Origin: Candidatus Centipeda massiliensis
Lineage (GTDB): Bacteria; Bacillota; Negativicutes; Selenomonadales; Selenomonadaceae
Reading direction: 5' to 3'
NCBI RefSeq assembly: GCF_900290285.1
Contig: NZ_LT985754.1
Span: 189,877-253,876 of the forward strand
Length of the DNA stretch: 64,000 nucleotides
Shown here: positions 1 through 8,238 of the stretch, piece by piece
How the letters are laid out: each line of letters starts with the position of its first letter
Position numbering within the stretch: position 1 is the stretch's first letter
Translations under genes and position numbers: made by a program
The notes under the pieces: generated by a model
The model's input: only the letters and a program-made list of their open reading frames with translations
Databases searched by the model: none
Told to the model about the DNA's origin: nothing

Positions 1-1
1 C

Positions 2-118
2 GAAATCTCCCTCATCAGCCGCAACACACAGGGCGTCAAGCTCATGACCCTCGGCGAGAGCGACCGCGTCGCCTCAATGGCGACGATGAATCGGATGGTC
101 GACAATCCGGGCGAGTAA
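2..118 (+). CDS. gyrA: DNA gyrase subunit A, C-terminal end (partial)
   Basis: The window opens inside this gene. The 38 visible codons read EISLISRNTQGVKLMTLGES and onward to a TAA at 116-118, which matches the end of the GyrA C-terminal beta-pinwheel (ISLISRNTQGVKLM is characteristic). GyrA forms the A2B2 topoisomerase with GyrB and introduces negative supercoils. gyrB lies on the opposite strand about 29 kb away, so the usual gyrB-gyrA operon is split here. The rest of the gene lies outside the window. Confidence 0.9.
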   Translation, partial: EISLISRNTQGVKLMTLGESDRVASMATMNRMVDNPGE

Positions 119-132
119 GGGGAGAGATAGCG

Positions 133-1167
133 TTGGTTCAGGAAATCTATGCAGGGAATTTTGAGCCGCAGACACGCAACTTCCCATTTGAGCTGCATCC
201 GGAGCATACGCTCCTGACGCTCGGTGCGCGCAGCTACCTCGTGAGCGGGGAATCGTATCACACGACGACGGCTGCCAATATCCTTGTCGGGAAATACAGC
301 TCCCTCGCGCATAATCTGGCGTTCTATCTGGGGCTCAATCACAATTATCATATGGTCGCCACCTATCCGTTCGCCTACGTGCTCGACGGAGATGTGTCCG
401 GTACGCACGCCGCCTCATACAACCGCCATCAGATCATCATTGGCAGCGATGTCTGGATCGGCGGAGATGTGACGATCATGAGCGGCGTCCGCATCGGCAG
501 CGGTGCCGTCATCGGGGCAGGGGCGGTCATTGCAAAGGATGTGCCGCCCTACGCCGTCGTCGTCGGCAATCCCATGCGCATCATCAAATACCGCTTCGAT
601 GCGGAGACGATTGCGCGACTGCTGCGCATCAAATGGTGGAACTGGCGGCAGGAGGACATTGAGCGGCATATCCCGCAGTACAAGGATGATCTGCCCGCAT
701 TTTTGGAGCGCTTCGACCCTGGCGTACAGGAGGAACCGCCCGATGCAGCGGCTGCGGCAATCCGTGAACTGCGTGCCGACGGGACTTCCGTCTCCTACCT
801 GATCCCGGACTTTGAGAAGGAGCTATCCTATGCCGTCTGGCCACACGTGATCGACAGCTTCCTTGCCGCATACACGGCAGAGGACAAAACGACGCTTGTC
901 GTTGCGCTGTCCGACCGGGAGGGCGTAGATGCTTATGCAGAGATGATTGCCCGCCGCATCGCAGAGGCGGGGGAGAGCGCCCCGCTGATCGTAACGCATG
1001 ACGTTCAGGGGGATCTGCCGTATTCCCGCGCGGCACTGCAGGCGTCAAGCGCATATATCACGACGCGCGAGGCGATCTGCTCGGCTGCCGTAGAGGACGC
1101 GGCGGAGGCAGGGCTCGCAATCCGCTACGGACTCGATGTGGGGGAGATGCTTTTTCCGCGGCTGTGA
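133..1167 (+). CDS. CatB/VatD-like O-acetyltransferase with a C-terminal extension
   Basis: Residues about 45-165 form a left-handed beta-helix acyltransferase of the xenobiotic/antibiotic acetyltransferase type: HNYH near residue 70, then hexapeptide repeats IIIGSDVWIGGDVTIMSGV and a VVVGNPMRIIKYRF exit motif. Such enzymes move acetyl from acetyl-CoA to a hydroxyl, often on a sugar or antibiotic. Residues about 200-344 are not part of that family. They look like a Rossmann-type lobe ending in ITTREAICSAAVEDAAEAG and GEMLFPRL, reminiscent of a glycosyltransferase C-terminal half. The start is TTG at 133 behind an AGGGGAGAG ribosome site. A cell-surface sugar substrate seems likelier than antibiotic resistance, but this is inference. 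Confidence 0.75.
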   Translation: MVQEIYAGNFEPQTRNFPFELHPEHTLLTLGARSYLVSGESYHTTTAANILVGKYSSLAHNLAFYLGLNHNYHMVATYPFAYVLDGDVSGTHAASYNRHQIIIGSDVWIGGDVTIMSGVRIGSGAVIGAGAVIAKDVPPYAVVVGNPMRIIKYRFDAETIARLLRIKWWNWRQEDIERHIPQYKDDLPAFLERFDPGVQEEPPDAAAAAIRELRADGTSVSYLIPDFEKELSYAVWPHVIDSFLAAYTAEDKTTLVVALSDREGVDAYAEMIARRIAEAGESAPLIVTHDVQGDLPYSRAALQASSAYITTREAICSAAVEDAAEAGLAIRYGLDVGEMLFPRL

Positions 1168-1228
1168 CCGCAGTGATTGTCAGAGAACGAACAGCTTCCA
1201 ACCATCAGGCAGCGAAGGACACTGAGCC

Positions 1229-1733
1229 ATGATCATTGAGATTGCAGGCTATGGAAAAGCCATTTTTCTGGAGGAAAAACTCACACAGTACGCTCTGAAC
1301 CCATTGAAGGATCGTCACAAAGCAGCGGCATTTCATGCAGCACTGGGTTATCAGCTGCAGGATGCCGATGCACTTGCGCGCAATGTTGCCGCACATATTA
1401 ATAATTTTAAGGAATCGCTGATAAAATGAAGTCCGTCAGATTGGCGTAGATTTTTCTGTCCGATTGAGGAGGCAAACCGGACGCATAGCCAAAGCTATGT
1501 GGAGGATTTGCCGACAAAAAGCAGGCAAAAAAGATATGCTAAGATGGCGCGGCTGAATTTATCAGTGCTTCCTTAAGCCGATCGAGAAACCCGATAATGG
1601 ATATGGGAAGCGATTTCAGATATTGATGACGCTGACAGGAAAAAATGGGAAAACAGCAAAAGTAATGACTGCGTGGATTGAGGACAAAGATACGGGGATC
1701 ATCCGATTGACGTCAATCTATGTAAAGGAGTGA
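1229..1733 (+). pseudogene. DUF6883 gene interrupted by MITE R1-A
   Basis: The N-terminal part (FLEEKLTQYALNPLKDRHKA, then FHAALGYQLQDADALARNVA) and the C-terminal part (YGKRFQILMTLTGKNGKTAK to IRLTSIYVKE, TGA at 1731-1733) together match the DUF6883 family of about 110 residues. They are separated by the 162-bp element at 1411-1572 and its duplicated TTAA. Removing 1411-1576 rejoins the codons in frame (AAT AAT TTT AAG CCG ATC GAG) and gives a 112-residue protein. As it stands, translation stops inside the element at 1427-1429. DUF6883 domains occur at the C-termini of some polymorphic toxins. The next gene, DUF4926, starts 2 bp after the old stop. Confidence 0.8.
1411..1572 (+). mobile_element. 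MITE R1 copy A, in the DUF6883 gene
   Basis: A 162-bp element with imperfect terminal inverted repeats: left GGAATCGCTGATAAAAT, right ATTTATCAGTGCTTCC. It is flanked by a direct TTAA on both sides (1407-1410 and 1573-1576). The centre carries a small palindrome (CATAGC..GCTATG). It has no coding capacity. TIRs starting GGAA and 4-bp YTAR-like target duplications fit a non-autonomous relative of the IS5 group; this assignment is inferred. Confidence 0.85.
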
Positions 1734-1734
1734 G

Positions 1735-1917
1735 ATGATGGACATTAAACTATATGATAAAGTGCGGCTCAAGTCTGGTGAGACCGCCAGCATTGTAGAA
1801 ATCTATGAAAATGGCGTTGCGTACGAAGCAGATATTGATCGATTGGACGGCAGCATTGATACTGACACGATCCGACAGGAGGACATCCTCACGATTGTAA
1901 CAGAAAGTGCCGCATAG
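1735..1917 (+). CDS. DUF4926 small protein
   Basis: A 60-residue protein (MMDIKLYDKVRLKSGETASI, then VEIYENGVAYEADI) that fits the DUF4926 family, a small beta-rich fold. AAAGGAG at 1725-1731 is its ribosome site and overlaps the end of the DUF6883 frame, so the two were one translationally coupled unit. From that pairing it may be the partner or immunity protein of the DUF6883 product, but I see no direct proof. With the upstream partner broken it may now be a leftover. Confidence 0.65.
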   Translation: MMDIKLYDKVRLKSGETASIVEIYENGVAYEADIDRLDGSIDTDTIRQEDILTIVTESAA

Positions 1918-1923
1918 ATTGTA

Positions 1924-2164
1924 GGAATCGCCGATAAAATAAAGGAATCGCTGATAAAATGAAGTCCGTCAGATTGACGTAGATTTTTTGTCCGAACAAG
2001 GAGGCAAACCGGACGCATAGCAAAAGCTATGTGGAGGATTTGCCGACACAGTGCGGGCAAAAAAGATGCGTCAAGATGGCGTGGCTGAATTTATCAGTGC
2101 TTCCTAAAGTCCCTCAGACTGGCGTAGATTTTTCGTCCGAACAAGACGGAAAGTCCGTGCTTCC
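1924..2164 (+). mobile_element. MITE R1 copy C, short and split by a nested copy
   Basis: An older, internally deleted R1 copy. Its left end (GGAATCGCCGATAAAAT, from 1924) and right end (GTGCTTCC, to 2164) are flanked by TGTA at 1920-1923 and 2165-2168. Without the nested copy B and one copy of B's target duplication it is about 76 bp. It follows the DUF4926 stop codon directly. Confidence 0.7.
1944..2104 (+). mobile_element. MITE R1 copy B, nested in copy C
   Basis: A complete 161-bp R1 copy with TAAA on both sides (1940-1943 and 2105-2108). The TAAA lies inside the left terminal repeat of copy C, so B inserted into C. The interior is nearly identical to copy A. Confidence 0.85.
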
Positions 2165-2193
2165 TGTAAGCCACATCAGAGAACGAACCACAC

Positions 2194-2233
2194 AAAAACG
2201 CTCCGCTTCTCGGCCGAGAAGTGGAGCGTTTTT
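2194..2233. terminator. Long perfect hairpin after dsdA
   Basis: AAAAACGCTCC pairs with GGAGCGTTTTT around an inner CTTCTCGG/CCGAGAAG stem. The A- and T-runs make it work in both directions. It lies 20 bp past the dsdA stop codon on the minus strand. Confidence 0.85.
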
Positions 2234-2252
2234 CGTCTGCAATGTATGGGAA

Positions 2253-3581
2253 TCACCGATACGTCCCGAGGTATTCCGTCCAAATCTCCTCCGGGACGAG
2301 GCGGCCGCCCGTCGCCCATGCGATCTGTGTGGCGTGCGCGAGGCGCTGCTCCGTGAGTCCGTGTGCCACGCAGTAGGCGCGTCCTGCAGGGAAGCGCAGG
2401 AGCCCCAAGGGGCCGGCGAACGCGGCGCAGCTCGACGGCTCGATGCGGATCCCCTCACTCTGATCGAGGGCGCGGAGGTAGTCGTAGAGATGCGCTTCGG
2501 AGACGGTGAAGTCGCCCGCCGCATGATTCGTCATGATGCGCGTGACGAGGCTGGACGGGCTGGCACAGGCAAGTCCGTCCGCGTCCGTCCTGCCCGCGAT
2601 CCCGTAGTCATGAACGTTCGCACGCTCAAATTCCTGCGTCGCGATGCCGAGGAGGACGGAGGGGCACTGTGCCGGCTCGACGAAGAAGCAGTGCACATCG
2701 TCATGGTAGAGGCGGCGCAGCCCGTAGGAAACACCGCCCGGCGCACCGCCAACCCCGGCGGGGATGTAGACGAGGAGCGGATGCTCCGGATCGACGGTGA
2801 TGCCCTGCGCCGTGAGCTGCTCCTTGAGACGCTCGGCGGCGACGGCATAGCCGAGGAAGAGGTCGACGGACTTCTCATCGTCGACGAAATGACTCATGGG
2901 ATCGGCGTCCGAGGCGCGCCGCCCCTCGGCGACGGCACGTGAGTAGTCGTCCGCATACTCGATGACCTCGACGCCGTGACTGCGCAGGAGGTTCTTCTTC
3001 CACTGCTTTGCGTCCGCCGACATGTGCACGCGCACGCGGAAGCCGATGGCGGCGCTCATGATGCCGATGGACATGCCGAGGTTGCCGGTCGAGCCGACCT
3101 GCATCGTGTACTGCGCAAAGAAGTCCCGCAGATCGGCAAGCTTTGCATAGTCATCTGTACGCGTCAGCCGCCCCGCCGACAGCGCCAGCTCCTCCGCGTG
3201 CTTCAGCACCTCGTAGATGCCGCCGCGCGCCTTGACGGAGCCGGCGATGGCGAGGTGACTGTCCATCTTGAGCAGGAGCCGGCCGGGGATCTCGGCATCG
3301 TACATCTCGGCAAGGTGCCGCTGCATCTGCGGGATGGCGCGCAGGGGCGACTCGATGAGTCCATCCGTCTCTGCGGTCTCGGGGAAGGCGCGGCGGATGA
3401 ACGGGGCAAAACGCCGAAGGCGTGCGGCGGCATCCGCGATGTCCGCATCGGAAATGACAAGCTGTGAGAGCCCGTCCACCGTGTCAAACGGCAGAAGGCG
3501 CGGATTGATCCACAGCGTTTCCTCTGTGTCCAAAACGGCGCGGAGCGAGGGATCGGCGGCAAGCAGTGTATCTCTGTGCAT
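2253..3581 (-). CDS. dsdA: D-serine dehydratase
   Basis: A 442-residue fold-type II PLP enzyme that deaminates D-serine to pyruvate and ammonia in the cytoplasm. The PLP lysine sits in AGSVKARGG after KMDSHL, as in E. coli DsdA. A glycine loop (AGVGGAPGG) and EPAQCPSVLLG lie further on, and the length matches the family. The start ATG follows an AGAGGAG site. It is the last gene of the leftward run from 8.2 kb, 15 bp after a small unknown gene, and a strong hairpin follows. No DsdC-type regulator or D-serine transporter is adjacent, so co-transcription with the AAA+ cluster may be incidental. Confidence 0.93.
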   Translation of the reverse strand: MHRDTLLAADPSLRAVLDTEETLWINPRLLPFDTVDGLSQLVISDADIADAAARLRRFAPFIRRAFPETAETDGLIESPLRAIPQMQRHLAEMYDAEIPGRLLLKMDSHLAIAGSVKARGGIYEVLKHAEELALSAGRLTRTDDYAKLADLRDFFAQYTMQVGSTGNLGMSIGIMSAAIGFRVRVHMSADAKQWKKNLLRSHGVEVIEYADDYSRAVAEGRRASDADPMSHFVDDEKSVDLFLGYAVAAERLKEQLTAQGITVDPEHPLLVYIPAGVGGAPGGVSYGLRRLYHDDVHCFFVEPAQCPSVLLGIATQEFERANVHDYGIAGRTDADGLACASPSSLVTRIMTNHAAGDFTVSEAHLYDYLRALDQSEGIRIEPSSCAAFAGPLGLLRFPAGRAYCVAHGLTEQRLAHATQIAWATGGRLVPEEIWTEYLGTYR

Positions 3582-3596
3582 GGAAATCTCCTCTCA

Positions 3597-4091
3597 TCAC
3601 ACCTGCACGACGGAGACGGAGCCGTCGCTGCTGACGGCGCGGCACACATCGGTGTAGACTTCGACAAATTCGTAGCCGCCACGCGCAGCGAGGGAACGAG
3701 CGCGCTCCATGCCATTGGGCAGCGCCTGCCCGCGCTTGTAGTGCTCGATGATGTTCGCGGCAATCGTGAGGGTGTGCACCTCGTACGGGTCGCCGAGGTA
3801 GCATTTGGACACAATGCCGATCAGCACGCCCGCGAGGTCGACGATCTCGGGGAACTCGGCGCGAATGGCGTCGATGATCGCCGAACGCTCCGCCGCATTC
3901 ATCGTGTGTCCGCCCGCGTCGAGCTTGTGAATTGCCTCGATGTACGCTTTCGAGCGCGGCTGCTTGAGGCGGCGGTTCAGCTGTATGGCGGTATCGGTAT
4001 TCGTCTGGGTCTTCGCGGGGGCGGCAGTCAGGCTCAGCTTGCTTTCCTGTGACGTTTCCGTCCCGTTTCGGTTCAAAAGCGGTCTTGGCAT
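3597..4091 (-). CDS. Hypothetical protein, 164 aa, in the AAA+ operon
   Basis: Not recognised. The first 45 residues are polar and low in complexity. The rest looks mainly helical (AAERSAIIDAIRAEFPEIVD, then LTIAANIIEHYKRGQALPNG) and ends in a short beta segment. There is no signal peptide or membrane segment. The start has an ATAGGAAGGAACGA leader. It lies 116 bp after the ATPase gene and 15 bp before dsdA. The gap after the ATPase gene holds no clear terminator, so it may be read with the upstream cluster or from its own promoter. Confidence 0.6.
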   Translation of the reverse strand: MPRPLLNRNGTETSQESKLSLTAAPAKTQTNTDTAIQLNRRLKQPRSKAYIEAIHKLDAGGHTMNAAERSAIIDAIRAEFPEIVDLAGVLIGIVSKCYLGDPYEVHTLTIAANIIEHYKRGQALPNGMERARSLAARGGYEFVEVYTDVCRAVSSDGSVSVVQV

Positions 4092-4207
4092 ATTCGTTCC
4101 TTCCTATATTGTTTCGACGACGCACCGACGCGAACGCTCATCTCGGTTTACTTCCCTAAGGTTCGCTTTGGGGAATTGCACTGTACTCATCATCATAAGA
4201 GCAAATC

Positions 4208-5782
4208 TCACACCAGCACCTTGCGCGTGCGCGTCTCGGTGGATTTCCTCAGCGCGGTCTCGCTGCCGATGGGTCTGCCGCTCGCGGGCACGGCACGCTC
4301 CCGCCCCCAGTCGCGGATGGCGGCGATCTTCTCGGGTGCCGTCTCCGAGAGTGGGACGACGTTGCCGAACGCGGTGCGCAGGTTCTCCTCATGCAGCGTG
4401 AAGTCGGGATTTGCAATGACGCGGTAGGCGAGGTCGCGGACGGTGGACTCCAGATCCGCGCCCGTAAAGCCGTCCGTCATGGCGACAAGGGTGTCGGCGA
4501 ACGCGCCCGCAAAGTCCAGCTCCAGATACTTCCGCATATAGAGGCGCAGGATGTCATAGCGCTCATCGGCGGTCGGCAGATCGACAAAGAACAGCTCGTC
4601 GAACCGTCCGCGCCGCAGCAGCTCCGACGGGAGCATGGAGACATCGTTTGCCGTCGCCACGACAAAGACTTGCTTGCGGCACTCCTGCAGCCAGAAGAGG
4701 AACTGCCCGACCATGCGCGTGGAGACGCCGCCGTCGTTGGAGCTGCCCGCACCCGAGAGCCCCTTTTCGATCTCGTCGATCCAGAGGATGCACGGCGCGA
4801 CATTCTCCGCCGTCATGAGCGCGTCGCGCAGCTGCTGCTCCGTCTGTCCGACATAGCTGCCCTGCACCGTCGCAAAGTCGAGGCGGTAGAGCGGCAGCTT
4901 CCAGTTTGCCGAGATCGCCTTCGCGGAGAGCGACTTGCCGCAGCCAGGCACGCCGACGAGGAGGATGCCGCGCGGCGATTTCAGACCCTTCTCCTTGAGC
5001 AGGCTGCGCTTCTCGGCAGTGAAGAGGAGGCGCTTCTCGTCGAGCCAGCCGCGCAGCCCCGCAAGCCCCCCAACGTCCTGCACACTCTCGTCGACCGTGA
5101 TCTTTTCCAGCCCCGAGATATCGGAGAAGAGGCGATCCTTCGCCGTACGCACCTCGTCCATATCCTCCTTGCGGATGGATTTCTTCGCGATCAGCGCCGC
5201 TATGACATTCTCCGCCTCAATGGCGGTGACACCGCTGAGGATGGACGCCGCCTCGCGGATGTCCGTATCGTCCCATGCAATCGAAATTTCCGCGCGGTAG
5301 TCGTCGATGTAGCCGCGCACAATCGTCTCCATCTCGTCCTCGTCGGGCAGCGGCAGCTGCAGCATCAGCCCAAGCCGCTGCAGACGGTTCCAGACCGCGG
5401 CAGTGGTGAGGACGATGATCTGCCCGCCCGTCTCGTTCGCGAGCGTCACGAGGTCGAGCAGCTGACGCGCATCGTTTGTGTCGGTTCCAATGTCGGGGAT
5501 CTCCGTGAGGACGAGAGTGACATTCGCGCGGTGCTTCATCTGCTCGCCGATGAAGTCAATCGCCCCGTAGACGGACTTGTCGTCGCTGAGCACCTTGTCT
5601 GTCGCGAGATCGTAGACCCCCTTGGAGAGCGTGTGGATAAAAAAGGGGAGTGACAGCTCCGCCGCAACCTCCTTCAGCAGATCGAGCGCGCGGGCGCGCT
5701 CCACCGTATGCAGCGTGATAAATGGGATCCGCGCGATGCCGTAGCGTGCGAGGAGTTCTTTGCACTCATTTCGTGCGGTCAT
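4208..5782 (-). CDS. Ycf46-type AAA+ ATPase
   Basis: 524 residues in two parts. The N-terminal half (about 1-240) is a degenerate AAA-like region beginning with an IPFITLHTVERARALDLL segment, as in Ycf46 proteins. The C-terminal half is an intact AAA+ module: Walker A GVPGCGKSLSAKA near residue 274, Walker B CILWIDEIEKGL, sensor-1 VVATAND, and arginine fingers in LLRRGRFDELFF. It is related to the FtsH/p97 ATPase modules but has no protease domain or membrane segment. Its start overlaps the stop of the 154-aa gene by 4 bp (ATGA). It may remodel a complex formed with the membrane protein at the head of the operon. Cyanobacterial Ycf46 has been linked to CO2 use; the role here is unknown. Confidence 0.85.
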   Translation of the reverse strand: MTARNECKELLARYGIARIPFITLHTVERARALDLLKEVAAELSLPFFIHTLSKGVYDLATDKVLSDDKSVYGAIDFIGEQMKHRANVTLVLTEIPDIGTDTNDARQLLDLVTLANETGGQIIVLTTAAVWNRLQRLGLMLQLPLPDEDEMETIVRGYIDDYRAEISIAWDDTDIREAASILSGVTAIEAENVIAALIAKKSIRKEDMDEVRTAKDRLFSDISGLEKITVDESVQDVGGLAGLRGWLDEKRLLFTAEKRSLLKEKGLKSPRGILLVGVPGCGKSLSAKAISANWKLPLYRLDFATVQGSYVGQTEQQLRDALMTAENVAPCILWIDEIEKGLSGAGSSNDGGVSTRMVGQFLFWLQECRKQVFVVATANDVSMLPSELLRRGRFDELFFVDLPTADERYDILRLYMRKYLELDFAGAFADTLVAMTDGFTGADLESTVRDLAYRVIANPDFTLHEENLRTAFGNVVPLSETAPEKIAAIRDWGRERAVPASGRPIGSETALRKSTETRTRKVLV

Positions 5783-6243
5783 AGATGTTCCTCCATTTCC
5801 AGTGCATTCACTTGATGCCCCCGCACGAGTGCGCGCATCCTGCCCGTACGGTCACTCTGCGCCGACCGGTCGAGACTCTCCTGCATACGGTCAGCGGCAG
5901 ACTGCACGAGCGCGGTGAACTGCGTGCGCTGCTCCTCGGGCAGAGCGGGGAGGGCGGCGGCGGTATGCAGAAAGACAAGGCTGCGGCGCAGGGCGAGGAG
6001 CGCCCCGATCATCGCACGCTCATCCGCCGCGCGCTTCATGTCCCGATCAAAAACGTCGGAGGCGCGGTTCATGCGTGCGTTCAGCGCATCGGAGAACCGC
6101 TGTGCGAACCGCTCGGCGACGCCGGACTGCCAGACCAGCGTGCCCGTGCGCATGGCGTGCAGCACCTCCTCATCCGCCGAGCCCTCCGCGAATGTCTTGA
6201 GCAGCGCCGTCCACTGCGCATACGTCTTCGGCGGGGCGATCAT
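5779..6243 (-). CDS. Hypothetical helical protein, 154 aa
   Basis: Not recognised. It looks almost wholly alpha-helical, with a first block LLKTFAEGSADEEVLHAMRT and later amphipathic helices (RALRSLVFLHTAAALPALPE-like, RMQESLDRSAQSDRTGRMRA). No signal peptide or membrane span. Both ends overlap neighbours by 4 bp (ATGA), with the 78-aa gene upstream and the AAA+ ATPase downstream. Such tight coupling suggests a fixed ratio and a shared complex, with this protein as an adaptor. That is inference. Confidence 0.65.
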   Translation of the reverse strand: MIAPPKTYAQWTALLKTFAEGSADEEVLHAMRTGTLVWQSGVAERFAQRFSDALNARMNRASDVFDRDMKRAADERAMIGALLALRRSLVFLHTAAALPALPEEQRTQFTALVQSAADRMQESLDRSAQSDRTGRMRALVRGHQVNALEMEEHL

Positions 6244-6476
6244 GCGCGGCTCCTCCGCACGGGCGCCATGGGCGGCTCAAGGTTCCACGCGGGGAGCCCT
6301 GCGGCAAGCACCTCGGAGGTATGACCACAGCTGCGCAGCTCCTCATCGGAGGGCAGCGCTGCGGGGCGGATGGGGGCAAACGCTGTGCTGTGCCGCGCGG
6401 CAGACGTATGCGACGCTCCGTCGCTGCGGGGAGCAGCCCCCTTTTCAATCGTCGCAAATGGATTTTTCTCACTCAT
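6240..6476 (-). CDS. Hypothetical small protein, 78 aa
   Basis: Reads MSEKNPFATIEKGAAPRSDG and on through a Pro/Ala/Ser-rich, probably disordered chain to an Arg-rich end. The start at 6476 lies 4 bp after the stop of the 573-aa gene, and the stop overlaps the next start (ATGA). A longer frame reaching 6668 exists but would overlap the upstream gene, so the internal ATG was chosen. The function is unknown; it may be a linker or adaptor peptide. Confidence 0.5.
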   Translation of the reverse strand: MSEKNPFATIEKGAAPRSDGASHTSAARHSTAFAPIRPAALPSDEELRSCGHTSEVLAAGLPAWNLEPPMAPVRRSRA

Positions 6477-6480
6477 CGCA

Positions 6481-8202
6481 TTACTCCTGTACTCGTATCC
6501 TGCGGTCACTGTCCATATTGATGCGGAACTGATCGGCATGCAGCTCCGTGAGGAAATCAATGGTCTGCTGACTCTGCCCGTCGAGGGATTCGTACTCCAT
6601 ACGCCAGTCCACAACCTCGGCGAGGATGCCGCGCAGGATCGCGGCTCCCGACTCGCCCTGCTCCGCATAGTTTTTCAGCAGCTCCTCACGCCGCAGCGCG
6701 AGAACGGCATTTGCATTCCGGTAGTTGAAATAGATGAGCCCACCGATGATCGCACCGATCACGAGACCGATGGGACCGCCAAGCACAAGCCCGAACAGCA
6801 GCGGCAAAATCCCCGCCCACTGGCAGATCTTCTGCCCCGTCGTCAGCTGCAGCTGTGCCAGTGCCCGATCGCGCTCAAAGTCGTTCCATGCGGCAAAGCG
6901 CGTGAGGAGCGCCTCCTCGTTCTCGCCGTCCGCCGTCTCCCCCTCGAACGCACCGATCTTGAACGGGATGATATGCGGAACGGCGGCGCGGTTCTGCGCC
7001 GTATGGTCGCGGTACGCCGACAGGATCCAGTCCTTCGAGATCGCGAGCGCCATCTTCTGCGTGGTGACACTCGCGCGCGTCTCCTGCGGATTCATCGCCG
7101 CATCCGTCAGCAGCTGCATAAAGTCACGCCGCTCCTCAAACGCCTTTTCCTTCAGCTTCATCTCGCGCTTGGCACGCGCCTCATCGCCGCCCGCATCGAC
7201 CACCAGCTGCTCAAGAGCAGCGGCGGCACGAATGGGCTGCTCCGCCGCATCAAAGTCCGTGACGAGGCTCGTGAGCGTATCGTCCAGCCCCTGCACAAGG
7301 GTGCGCAGCGGCGGCTTCTGCTCAAAAATCTGCTTCAGGTGCTGGTAGAACTTTGCGTGCAGAGCCGCACCGCCAAGCACGCGCTGCAGATCGGCGGCAA
7401 TCGGGCTGTGCTTCGCGAGATAGGGATAGGTGTCCTCCGCGGGCGCATCATCCTGCATGACGGCGAGCGCCTTCTGCCAGCGCTGCTCCTGCTCCTCGAT
7501 GAAGCCCGGCTGCTCCGCGAGGCGGAGGATCCACGCGTCGATCTGCCGCGCGATCAGCCCCTCGGTATCGCGTCCCAGAAGACCGCTCGCATACGCATCG
7601 ACAATGAGAATCGCCTTGCGATCCAGCGCCGTCTCATCCTGCCGCATGAGGTAGTGCTGTGCCCAGCGCAGGGCGGAGGAGGTACGTCCCGCGCGGCGGC
7701 AGACGAGCGCAAAAAAGAGCGCCGTCTTCTCCTCATCACGCCGGAGCGCCTCCGCGAGCGCGCGCCGGGCGATATCCTCGTGGTCGCTGATCCATGCGGA
7801 AAGGGCAACCAGCGCGGGCGCAAGCCAGTACTCCGGCGCGCGCAGCATCAGCTCCTCGCTCGCCGCGCGGATCGTCTCCTGCCGCACGAGGGCAAGATCG
7901 TTTGCCTGCAGGATCCCCTTCGTCGTGCGGCGGATGACGGCATAGTGCCCGTACTTTTGCTCCAGCTCCTGCCGCAGCTTTACGAGGCGCGTCTCAGCGA
8001 GCTGCGCGCGGGAGGCAAGGCGGTGCGACTCCACAAAGGCATGGAAATCCTCCGTCAGCTCCTCCAGATCTCCGCGCAGATCCTCGACATTCCTGCCGAC
8101 GGCAACGACATTGGAGTTCGTGGTGTCGATATACTCACCCAGTTCCCGCAGACGGCTCGCAATGTGCGAGAGATCCGCCTGCGCAATGACACGGTTGCTC
8201 AT
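6481..8202 (-). CDS. Membrane-anchored coiled-coil/helical-repeat protein, 573 aa
   Basis: Not recognised as a named family. Residues 1-90 are a coiled coil (ADLSHIASRLRELGEYID, LRGDLEELTEDFHAF). About 100-420 is a helical array with TPR-like pairs (ALVCRRAGRTSSALRWAQHY). About 455-500 contains a hydrophobic hairpin (WAGILPLLFGLVLGGPIGLV, IGAIIGGLIYFNY) that should span the membrane twice. A charged helical tail follows. The frame is open to 8379, but ATG 8202 has an AAAGAGGGGAATGT leader and lies downstream of a promoter. It heads the AAA+ operon and is a candidate membrane scaffold or substrate for the ATPase. Confidence 0.7.
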   Translation of the reverse strand: MSNRVIAQADLSHIASRLRELGEYIDTTNSNVVAVGRNVEDLRGDLEELTEDFHAFVESHRLASRAQLAETRLVKLRQELEQKYGHYAVIRRTTKGILQANDLALVRQETIRAASEELMLRAPEYWLAPALVALSAWISDHEDIARRALAEALRRDEEKTALFFALVCRRAGRTSSALRWAQHYLMRQDETALDRKAILIVDAYASGLLGRDTEGLIARQIDAWILRLAEQPGFIEEQEQRWQKALAVMQDDAPAEDTYPYLAKHSPIAADLQRVLGGAALHAKFYQHLKQIFEQKPPLRTLVQGLDDTLTSLVTDFDAAEQPIRAAAALEQLVVDAGGDEARAKREMKLKEKAFEERRDFMQLLTDAAMNPQETRASVTTQKMALAISKDWILSAYRDHTAQNRAAVPHIIPFKIGAFEGETADGENEEALLTRFAAWNDFERDRALAQLQLTTGQKICQWAGILPLLFGLVLGGPIGLVIGAIIGGLIYFNYRNANAVLALRREELLKNYAEQGESGAAILRGILAEVVDWRMEYESLDGQSQQTIDFLTELHADQFRINMDSDRRIRVQE

Positions 8203-8238
8203 ACATTCCCCTCTTTCTCTACAACAGATGACATACAG

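Noticed and set aside
2031-2942. 303-residue plus-strand open frame starting in the MITE
   Set aside because: It is antisense to dsdA and its start is repeat sequence.
4391-5653. 420-residue open frame on the plus strand opposite the AAA+ ATPase gene
   Set aside because: It has an Arg/His-rich composition typical of the antisense of GC-rich genes, and no start site or family match.
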